A DNA stretch of 9,114 nucleotides, from NCBI GenBank assembly GCA_003445735.1, contig DMCR01000054.1:1-9114 (forward strand). Direction: 5' to 3'. The DNA is from Cryomorphaceae bacterium. Its GTDB lineage: Bacteria; Bacteroidota; Bacteroidia; Flavobacteriales; Schleiferiaceae. Position 1 is the first letter of the stretch; each line of letters begins with the position of its first letter. Made by a program: the position numbers and the translations under genes. Under the pieces are notes generated by a model. The model was not told the DNA's origin, made no database searches, and saw nothing but the letters and a program-made list of their open reading frames with translations. Positions 1-5,720 of this stretch are shown here, piece by piece.

Positions 1-498
1 CCTGGTCTCATCATAAGCGCTAGACTCACGCTCCGTATCGTCATACTTTTTAGGATCCTCATAGCGCAACGGCAGTCGCATCCAAGCGGAAGGTATGAAT
101 GGACAATTTTCATCCGCGTTAGCACAGGTCATTATAGCAATAACGCGTTCGGTAGGGTTCTCCGCATCATCAAAAACCTTTGAAAACAGTACCGCTTCAG
201 GCGATCCTTGGAAGACCACCCTGTATTGTGGGTTACCTTCCCCGTTAGCAACCACCTGCATGCCCAAGCGGATCAAACTTTCAATGGTTCGCTCATTGCA
301 CGCAGTTACCTCCATACCACCGGAATAACTCCTCACAGGCAAGCCGTATTGATGGGCTAACACATGGCCCCATAGTTGGGTGAATTGGCTACGGCGGGAA
401 TTATGCGTACAAATAAAATTCAACCGAGCTTCACCGAACTGCTCTATACTTTCGGTAACGGCTGCAGCGACATTTTTGAGAATTTGATGGCGTTCCAC
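1..498 (-). CDS. Low-molecular-weight phosphatase / arsenate reductase-like protein (3' end outside window)
   Basis: The frame is open from 498 to the window edge, giving 166 codons. It encodes a cytoplasmic protein of the low-molecular-weight protein tyrosine phosphatase fold, which thioredoxin-coupled arsenate reductases share. The signature CTHNSRRS (residues 30-37) is a Cys-X5-Arg-Ser phosphate-binding loop preceded by the hydrophobic strand LNFI. A second pair, Cys125 and Cys132 in CANADENC followed by PFIP, has the same seven-residue spacing as the resolving cysteines of Staphylococcus-type ArsC (C82 and C89), so all three redox cysteines are present. A DPKKYDD segment follows, matching the late acidic DP region of the fold. 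An in-frame TAA at 523-525 confines the start; GTG at 496-498 is the only standard start codon in the gap and has a purine-rich AAAGAGAAA just upstream. Bacteroidota homologues are often called simply protein-tyrosine-phosphatase, so the substrate is uncertain. It is divergent from the PiT transporter. The missing C-terminus is probably a few dozen residues. Confidence 0.88.
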   Translation of the reverse strand, partial: MERHQILKNVAAAVTESIEQFGEARLNFICTHNSRRSQFTQLWGHVLAHQYGLPVRSYSGGMEVTACNERTIESLIRLGMQVVANGEGNPQYRVVFQGSPEAVLFSKVFDDAENPTERVIAIMTCANADENCPFIPSAWMRLPLRYEDPKKYDDTERESSAYDETR

Positions 499-534
499 AA
501 GTTTCTCTTTATCGATAGTGGGTTAAATTACGAA

Positions 535-564
535 CAAATTTAATTTAGCCGTCGAATATGTCAA
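535..564 (-). promoter_or_regulatory. Bacteroidota-type promoter for the phosphatase/arsenate reductase-like gene
   Basis: Read on the minus strand, TTG (564-562) is followed by a 19-base spacer and TAAATTTG (542-535), an exact match to the TAnnTTTG -7 element of the Bacteroidota primary sigma factor. Transcription would begin near 528, giving a leader of about 30 nt to the GTG at 498. This agrees with the in-frame stop at 523-525, which rules out any start further upstream. Confidence 0.65.
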
Positions 565-634
565 TTAACAAGTAGACCCTTCACACCCTGCAGCAGTATA
601 TCATTGGATTCAACAGATTCCTAATGAGGCTCTC

Positions 635-660
635 ATTCAAAATTCAAACAGATCTGAATT
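635..660. repeat. Tandem 7-mer ATTCAAA x2 next to a short inverted repeat
   Basis: ATTCAAA occurs twice head to tail (635-641, 642-648). The second copy also forms the left arm of an AATTCA (641-646) / TGAATT (655-660) inverted repeat around the palindrome CAGATCTG (649-656). A related ATTCAAC lies at 608-614. The sites sit in the divergent intergenic region and could bind a regulator of the PiT or phosphatase-like gene. The elements are short and AT-rich, so chance is a real alternative. Confidence 0.35.
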
Positions 661-699
661 ATAGGCAAAATCACCTTGATAACCAGCATTTTGCATTGC

Positions 700-714
700 G
701 TTCAAAAGTTGAAC
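700..714. promoter_or_regulatory. Inverted repeat GTTCAA-N3-TTGAAC, candidate operator for the PiT gene
   Basis: A perfect 6 bp inverted repeat with a 3 bp centre lies 78 bp before the PiT start codon. It covers the TTG proposed as the upstream promoter element of that gene, so a protein bound here could block or recruit polymerase. I do not recognise it as a known Pho box. Function is inferred only from position and symmetry. Confidence 0.3.
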
Positions 715-739
715 TTCATTTCTGATATTATTATACCTT
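709..739 (+). promoter_or_regulatory. Weak candidate promoter for the PiT transporter operon
   Basis: TTG (709-711), a 22-base spacer and TACCTT (734-739) form a partial match to the Bacteroidota pattern. The final G is missing and the spacer is slightly long. This is the best candidate I found in the 294 bp gap, and it would give a leader of about 45 nt to the ATG at 793. Confidence 0.25.
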
Positions 740-792
740 AACCTTCGGGTAACATTTCCGAAGTACATTCGCAGGCAATACAAGAATCGCAC

Positions 793-3039
793 ATGGACAG
801 TATTTTTTACATGATGATTTTCGCCTTGGCGGCATTGGCAGTGGTTGATTTGGTAGTTGGCGTCAGTAATGATGCGGTCAACTTTTTGAACTCAGCCATT
901 GGTTCTAAGGCTATTATGTTCAGAAACGTCATGATTATTGCTAGTTTGGGCATACTTGTTGGTTCCGTTTTCTCCAGTGGAATGATGGAAGTTGCACGGA
1001 AAGGAATCTTTGTCCCGAGCAAGTTCTACTTCGACGAAATCATGTTCATTTTCATGGCCGTGATGATAGGAGATATTCTATTGTTGGATTTCTTCAATAC
1101 TTTTGGCTTGCCTACGTCTACGACGGTAAGTATCGTATTCAACCTCCTCGGGGCAGCAGTTGTCACGGCACTCATCAAGATCGGGCTATCCGACGAGCAG
1201 ACTGCCGCCGACTTAAGCACCTACATCAATACTGCCAAAGCGAAAGAGATTATCATTGGAATCGTCCTCTCTGTATTCATCGCTTTTAATATTGGAATGA
1301 TTGTGCAATGGCTGTCTCGATTAGTCTTCACATTCCAATACGAAAAGAAGGTAAAGAATTTTGGCTTCCTCTTTGCGGGCCTATGTCTAACCGCTATCGG
1401 TTACTTCATTGTATTTAAAGGACTTAAGGGTACACCCTTCTATGCGAACATCAAAGACTGGCTAGAGCAAAACCCCATACTATTAATTGGTGGAATGTTT
1501 GCCTTTTGGTCCTTACTTATGCTCATTGTGGATCGATTATTAAAAATTAACGTCCTAGTAGTGGTTATAGGTGTAGGTACCTTTGGACTTGCGCTAGCCT
1601 TTGCGGGAAATGATCTTGTCAATTTCATCGGTGTACCTATGGCTGCTTGGCATAGCTACGAAGCTTGGTCCGTCTCGGGAATCGCTGCTAGCGAATTTTC
1701 CATGGGTATTCTATCCGAAAGTGTACCGGCTGAACCATTACTGCTCACTATTTCTGGGATTATCATGACCCTGACATTATGGTTTTCTAAAAAAGCCCGT
1801 CGAGTGGTGGATACCGCTATCAATCTCTCTCACCAAGGAGATACCGTAGAAAAATTCCAACCTAACCTGCTTTCGCGTAGTATTGTCAAAGGGTCAACTA
1901 ATTTGGTTAACCTTTTTGGTGCTGCCATTCCTCCAAGCATTAAAGCGAAAATTGATCAAAGTTTTCAAACTCCAACTCTGGAGTTAAGTGAAGCAGATGC
2001 GCGTGACCTGCCTGCATTCGATTTAATTCGTGCCTCTATCAACCTAGCTGTAGCCGGTGTGTTGATTTCAATCGCAACAGGAATGAAGCTTCCACTCTCA
2101 ACTACCTACGTGACCTTCATGGTGGCCATGGGAACCTCGCTCGCCGATCGCGCTTGGGGACGTGAAAGTGCCGTCTACCGAGTAGCAGGTGTAGTAAATG
2201 TGATCGGTGGATGGTTCATGACGGCATTGTTCGCCTTCTTATTCGCAGGAACTTTAGTCTACATTATCCATCTAGGTCGCGGTGCCGCAATAGCTGTCCT
2301 ACTTATTCTTACCTCTGCTTTGATTATCCGAAATTTCCTTAAGCATCGTCGCGAAACAGCTGCCTCATCGGCCGGTCAAGAGGGCCTTACTAAAGCAGCC
2401 AGCAAGACTGTTCAAGGAATTATTGAAGAAAGTTCGGACAACGTTGCAAAAAGTATTTACCGTGCCTCTAGAATCTTCAACGGAGTAGTAGAAGGCCTAT
2501 CCAACCAAGATGCACCGGAACTCAAGAAAATGGTAAAACGAGTCGCCAAGCTTGAGGATGAGGTTGACGACTTGCGCAATCATCTTTTTTATTTTATTAA
2601 GAGTTTGGACGACGCCAGTGTCCGTGGCTCAAACTTCTATATCATGGTTCTCGCCAACCTCACTGATATTGTACAATCGCTTAAGTTGTTAGCCAAGAAA
2701 AGTTTCAAACACGTGGACAACCACCACAAGCCACTGAGCAAGAGTCAAATCTCAGATTTAGCAGAAGTAGAAGGTAACCTTGCAAAAATTTTGGTGGATG
2801 TAGAGACTGCCTTCAAAACGCAAAACTTTACCAATCTTTCTGAATGCCTGCAACGCAAAAGCAGCATTATCACTTTGGTCTCTGCCAAAGTAGATGCTCA
2901 AATTGAGCGTACTCGAGATGAAGAGAATAGCCCTAAGAATACGACATTATACTTCAACCTACTCCTAGAATCCAAAGATCTCGCCCGAGGTGTATTCTCT
3001 CTTATTGAAGAATATCATAACGGAATTAAAGGGCAGTAG
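793..3039 (+). CDS. PiT-family inorganic phosphate transporter with C-terminal PhoU-like domain
   Basis: A 748-residue inner-membrane protein that probably imports inorganic phosphate by ion symport. Both halves of the PiT repeat are visible: the first signature GVSNDAVNFLNSAIGSKA (residues 23-40) and the second FAGNDLVNFIGVP (270-282), each with the Asn-Asp-x-x-Asn core. Each half also has a PxSTT motif (GLPTSTT, 105-111; KLPLSTT, 432-438). Hydrophobic segments run through about residue 515. The soluble tail (about 535-748) is rich in charged helices (EESSDNVAKSIYRASRIF, then LEDEVDDL) and resembles the PhoU-like/DUF47 domain, which in many bacteria is a separate gene beside pit. Length and wording fit the long Bacteroidota PiT form, so the fusion is normal for the clade. 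The tail probably regulates transport or signals phosphate status. No strong Shine-Dalgarno sequence precedes the ATG, as is common in this phylum. The next gene starts 4 bp after the stop. Confidence 0.92.
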   Translation: MDSIFYMMIFALAALAVVDLVVGVSNDAVNFLNSAIGSKAIMFRNVMIIASLGILVGSVFSSGMMEVARKGIFVPSKFYFDEIMFIFMAVMIGDILLLDFFNTFGLPTSTTVSIVFNLLGAAVVTALIKIGLSDEQTAADLSTYINTAKAKEIIIGIVLSVFIAFNIGMIVQWLSRLVFTFQYEKKVKNFGFLFAGLCLTAIGYFIVFKGLKGTPFYANIKDWLEQNPILLIGGMFAFWSLLMLIVDRLLKINVLVVVIGVGTFGLALAFAGNDLVNFIGVPMAAWHSYEAWSVSGIAASEFSMGILSESVPAEPLLLTISGIIMTLTLWFSKKARRVVDTAINLSHQGDTVEKFQPNLLSRSIVKGSTNLVNLFGAAIPPSIKAKIDQSFQTPTLELSEADARDLPAFDLIRASINLAVAGVLISIATGMKLPLSTTYVTFMVAMGTSLADRAWGRESAVYRVAGVVNVIGGWFMTALFAFLFAGTLVYIIHLGRGAAIAVLLILTSALIIRNFLKHRRETAASSAGQEGLTKAASKTVQGIIEESSDNVAKSIYRASRIFNGVVEGLSNQDAPELKKMVKRVAKLEDEVDDLRNHLFYFIKSLDDASVRGSNFYIMVLANLTDIVQSLKLLAKKSFKHVDNHHKPLSKSQISDLAEVEGNLAKILVDVETAFKTQNFTNLSECLQRKSSIITLVSAKVDAQIERTRDEENSPKNTTLYFNLLLESKDLARGVFSLIEEYHNGIKGQ

Positions 3040-3043
3040 GTAG

Positions 3044-3850
3044 ATGCTGATAGTCTATTTCTGCATTAAGCCTACTCCTGAGCTTCTCGTACAACTCGAG
3101 ACCTCTATTTTACTGTGCAACAAAGGCGCTCCGGATAGTCAGATACATATCTACACTGATGATGTTAGTATAGGGCAGAATTGGCCCATAACACAAAATA
3201 TCCTCATTCCAGAACAACTCATACAATGGCGAGGCCCAAAGGAGTTCTTTTGGCGCATAAAAATGAAAGTCATTGCAGATCTTTGCGCACGGTATCCAAA
3301 TGAGGCTATACTCTACCTCGATGCCGATACCTTGGCGCTGGACCTCCCTGGTTTACAGTCTCAATTATCCGCTCCGATGATGCATCTCAACGAAGGTGCA
3401 TTAGGTACCCTGAACACCAAAACCGAGCGAAGAACGTTGCGGGAATTGAACCAAAAAACTTTCCAAGGCATCACCACAACAGCGCAAAGCACTATGTTCA
3501 ACGCCGGAGTGATCGCGCTCCCTCCCGGTTACGGTGAGGCTATTGAGCAAGCCATTGCACTGTGTGATAGCTACTTGGAAACACAGGCTCCGCCGAGACT
3601 ACTAGAACAATTGGCTTTAAGCCTCGCCTTGAATAAAAATCATCTTCTAAAAGAAGCCCAGCCCTTTGTCGCACATTACTGGAGCACGAAAGATTTGTGG
3701 ATCCCCTATCTCAAGCATTGGCTAGAACAACATGGGGCTACCTTTGAGCAGCGCTTGCATGCCATCCACACATTAGACCTGAAGGCCTATCCTTACTGGG
3801 TGACTCGTTCTAATACAGCACGTCGTCTACGAAAACTGTTGGGCAGATAA
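3044..3850 (+). CDS. GT-A-fold glycosyltransferase-like protein
   Basis: A 268-residue soluble protein with no signal peptide or membrane segment. It starts with a typical first beta strand (LIVYFCIKP). A basic helix, FFWRIKMKVIADL (68-80), precedes ILYLDADTLAL (89-99), whose Asp93-Ala-Asp95 is the DxD metal and nucleotide-sugar binding motif of GT-A glycosyltransferases. MFNAGVIALP (151-160) matches the strand and loop that commonly follow in GT8-like enzymes. The C-terminal third is helical and ends in a basic stretch (RRLRKLLGR), perhaps for membrane association. The likely role is transfer of a sugar from a nucleotide-sugar donor in surface polysaccharide or glycan assembly; donor and acceptor cannot be told from sequence. 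The ATG lies 4 bp after the PiT stop, so the two are probably cotranscribed, although no functional link is obvious. Confidence 0.75.
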   Translation: MLIVYFCIKPTPELLVQLETSILLCNKGAPDSQIHIYTDDVSIGQNWPITQNILIPEQLIQWRGPKEFFWRIKMKVIADLCARYPNEAILYLDADTLALDLPGLQSQLSAPMMHLNEGALGTLNTKTERRTLRELNQKTFQGITTTAQSTMFNAGVIALPPGYGEAIEQAIALCDSYLETQAPPRLLEQLALSLALNKNHLLKEAQPFVAHYWSTKDLWIPYLKHWLEQHGATFEQRLHAIHTLDLKAYPYWVTRSNTARRLRKLLGR

Positions 3851-3881
3851 GCCAATAGTGGAGTGAAATCACAACCCTTTC

Positions 3882-3903
3882 CCGCAGAGTCATATAACTG
3901 CGG
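3882..3903. terminator. Weak hairpin between convergent genes
   Basis: CCGCAG (3882-3887) pairs perfectly with CTGCGG (3898-3903) across a 10-base loop, in the 88 bp gap between the convergent glycosyltransferase and T9SS-protein genes. Position suits a terminator for either strand. The stem is short and no T-run follows on either side, so activity is doubtful. Confidence 0.3.
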
Positions 3904-3938
3904 AGCTATTCCTCTGTCAAGAAATGTTGCGCGGTCTT

Positions 3939-5609
3939 TTATCGCATCACATGGACGGCCTGTCGAACAATGATTTCCCTTTCCTGGCTGTAGGCGTTGC
4001 TCACCTCAATCTCTAAGAAGTATACCCCTTCTGCCACTGGCGCACCATTAAAGGTACCGTCCCAAGATTCATCCGGTCGGAAGGATTCATAGACTAATTG
4101 GCCCCAACGATTATAAATACGCTGGTGCAACTCATCCGCATTATCTGAAATAATGTCTAAACGGTCATTGACCATATCTCTGTTTGGTGTAAAGAAATTT
4201 GGGACCGTCATCGTTGGTAAGAAGGCCACATCCTGGCACAAGGAATCCATACATCCGTCCGCAGTATAGAGATAGGCACAAATGGTTTGTGGTTCGAAGA
4301 AAAGGGCCACTGGACTCCATCCATGGGCGGGTTGATTTGGCTTTATACTTGGCTCGCTCAATCCACTGCCTCCGTAAGAAATGTATAAACTATCAAAGCC
4401 TTGGGATCCTGAATAAACCTCAAAATGAGCCCCTAATCCGATAACTGCCGATGGATCTAAAACCCAAGTGCCATTCAGATAGTACTTTCCATCTGATGCG
4501 ATGACTAAGCTATCAAGTTTTCGTGTATACCCCACGCGCATCGAAGGCAATGCGACACTGTCTGTACAACCCTCGTTGGAAGTGGTAAGTAAGTATCCGC
4601 TGTAATTACCCGAATCCACCAAACAATGTATAAAGGTCGATGAGGTATCTAGAGTACCATCGCTCAACACCCACTGGTAGCTCAACAATCCAAGGGAGTC
4701 TAATGAATTATGCAGGGTAAAGCACAGGCTATCACAATCAAAGAGCATGGTAGAATCCAAAAGTATCTGAGTATCACGTCTAGGTGAAACCCAAACCGTA
4801 TCATAAGACTCACATATGTAGTGGAAAGAAATATCATCAATTCCGAAATCGTTCCCTGCCGCTGCGCTGTTAAGCGTTACTAAATTGACAGTGGCACTCC
4901 CGGAAGAAGGAACAGTGAAGGTGCGTGCGGCTTGCGACCAAGACCCGGTTGAGTTTGGGGTACTTACCGGGTTTCCTATGTTGGATCCTGCAAGTTTTAA
5001 TTGCAGTGATGCAGGTGGCGTAGCGAAAGTCAGCATCCACCACTTCACTGTTACTTGGACTCCCGGTGGAAAACTAACAATCTGTCGCCAGAGAATTGTA
5101 TTACCAACAGTAGAACCGTTGACTAACATATAATTCCCGGTGCCCGACGTGTGATCTCCCCAACTCCCAAAAGACGGATGAACCGTGCTAGGGTTTGGTC
5201 CAATGGCATAGGTGCCCGTGGGCACAATGGAAGTAGCATTGTAGGTGTATGCCGTCAAAAAACCCGAATTGCCACTGGAGAAATTACCATTAGTGGCCAT
5301 TTGGCTGATTTGGCTCGTACCCTTTACCAATACATAAGTTGATGTATCTGATAAAATAATATAAGGCGAGGCACAGGTGTCACAGCTCAATGATGCATCA
5401 TGAGACCATAGGTATTCATTTGAACCCGATGCGTTTAGAAAAATCGTATCCCCGACACAAGCCATTAACGAATCTTGTCCCACGTCAACGGAGCATTGAG
5501 CGTTTAGTACACTGCCATAGCAGGTAAATAGCAGTAGAAAGATGGCCTGTAATTTCTGCACCTTGTGAAGATAGTAAAGACACTCCAAACTGAACCTTGT
5601 GCCTGACAC
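3939..5609 (-). CDS. Secreted protein with T9SS type B C-terminal sorting domain (gliding-associated CTD family)
   Basis: A protein of up to 556 residues, secreted to the cell surface or medium by the type IX system. A signal peptide lies at about residues 20-38 (hydrophobic FLLLF, cleavage after LNA). Next comes an Ig/PKD-like module (about 40-96) with the SprB-like wording WSHDASLSCDTC. A beta-sandwich of galactose-binding or jelly-roll type (about 106-262) ends in FGIDDISF. PKD-like segments follow (about 285-460) with many Asp-Ser and Cys residues. The C-terminus (about 468-556) is the type B sorting domain: PNFFTPN, YNRWGQLVYES, SWDGTFNG, EGVYFLEI and a final basic residue. It has no recognisable catalytic domain; adhesion or glycan binding is an inference. 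There is no ATG near the N-terminus. Possible starts are GTG at 5609, TTG at 5588 (AAGG about 6 nt upstream) and GTG at 5561. The last gives the most typical signal peptide (about 22 residues), so the true start may be internal. The 5' end faces the TonB-receptor gene. Confidence 0.85.
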   Translation of the reverse strand: MSGTRFSLECLYYLHKVQKLQAIFLLLFTCYGSVLNAQCSVDVGQDSLMACVGDTIFLNASGSNEYLWSHDASLSCDTCASPYIILSDTSTYVLVKGTSQISQMATNGNFSSGNSGFLTAYTYNATSIVPTGTYAIGPNPSTVHPSFGSWGDHTSGTGNYMLVNGSTVGNTILWRQIVSFPPGVQVTVKWWMLTFATPPASLQLKLAGSNIGNPVSTPNSTGSWSQAARTFTVPSSGSATVNLVTLNSAAAGNDFGIDDISFHYICESYDTVWVSPRRDTQILLDSTMLFDCDSLCFTLHNSLDSLGLLSYQWVLSDGTLDTSSTFIHCLVDSGNYSGYLLTTSNEGCTDSVALPSMRVGYTRKLDSLVIASDGKYYLNGTWVLDPSAVIGLGAHFEVYSGSQGFDSLYISYGGSGLSEPSIKPNQPAHGWSPVALFFEPQTICAYLYTADGCMDSLCQDVAFLPTMTVPNFFTPNRDMVNDRLDIISDNADELHQRIYNRWGQLVYESFRPDESWDGTFNGAPVAEGVYFLEIEVSNAYSQEREIIVRQAVHVMR

Positions 5610-5662
5610 ACAATGAGTAAACGATTGTGAATAAGATGCGAATAAAAAATTAATATTTTTCC

Positions 5663-5693
5663 TTGTTTAGAATGATTCTAGATAATACGTTTG
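5663..5693 (+). promoter_or_regulatory. Bacteroidota-type promoter for the TonB-dependent receptor
   Basis: TTG (5663-5665), a 20-base spacer and TACGTTTG (5686-5693) exactly match the TTG-N19-21-TAnnTTTG pattern. An A/T-only tract at about 5641-5660 directly upstream could act as an UP-like element. Transcription would start near 5700, leaving a very short leader of about 20 nt before the ATG at 5721. Confidence 0.7.
5666..5682. promoter_or_regulatory. Palindromic operator 1 in the promoter spacer
   Basis: TTTAGAATGATTCTAGA is a near-perfect palindrome centred on G5674; the inner 13 bases TAGAAT-G-ATTCTA are exact. It fills most of the spacer between the two promoter elements, where a bound repressor would exclude RNA polymerase. 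The odd-centred, AT-rich architecture resembles the sites of Fur- and DtxR-type metal repressors, but the protein cannot be named from the site. Confidence 0.6.
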
Positions 5694-5701
5694 TAGTCTT
5701 A

Positions 5702-5718
5702 TTTAAAATCATTCTAAA
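5702..5718. promoter_or_regulatory. Palindromic operator 2 over the transcript start and leader
   Basis: TTTAAAATCATTCTAAA is centred on C5710 with one mismatch between arms. Read on the minus strand it is TTTAGAATGATTTTAAA, matching operator 1 at 15 of 17 positions. Centre-to-centre distance to operator 1 is 36 bp. It ends 2 bp before the ATG and covers the predicted leader. Confidence 0.55.
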
Positions 5719-5720
5719 TA

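Noticed and set aside
95..328. Plus-strand open frame of 77 codons at the left edge
   Set aside because: It is antisense to the clearly recognisable phosphatase/ArsC-like frame, whose CX5R motif and redox cysteines identify the coding strand.
4885..5133. Plus-strand open frame of 82 codons opposite the T9SS gene
   Set aside because: It is entirely inside a well-supported minus-strand gene with signal peptide and sorting domain; the plus-strand product shows no recognisable features.
5641..5661. A/T-only tract resembling an intrinsic terminator or origin element
   Set aside because: No GC stem is present and it lies between divergent gene starts; an UP-like promoter tract is a simpler reading.
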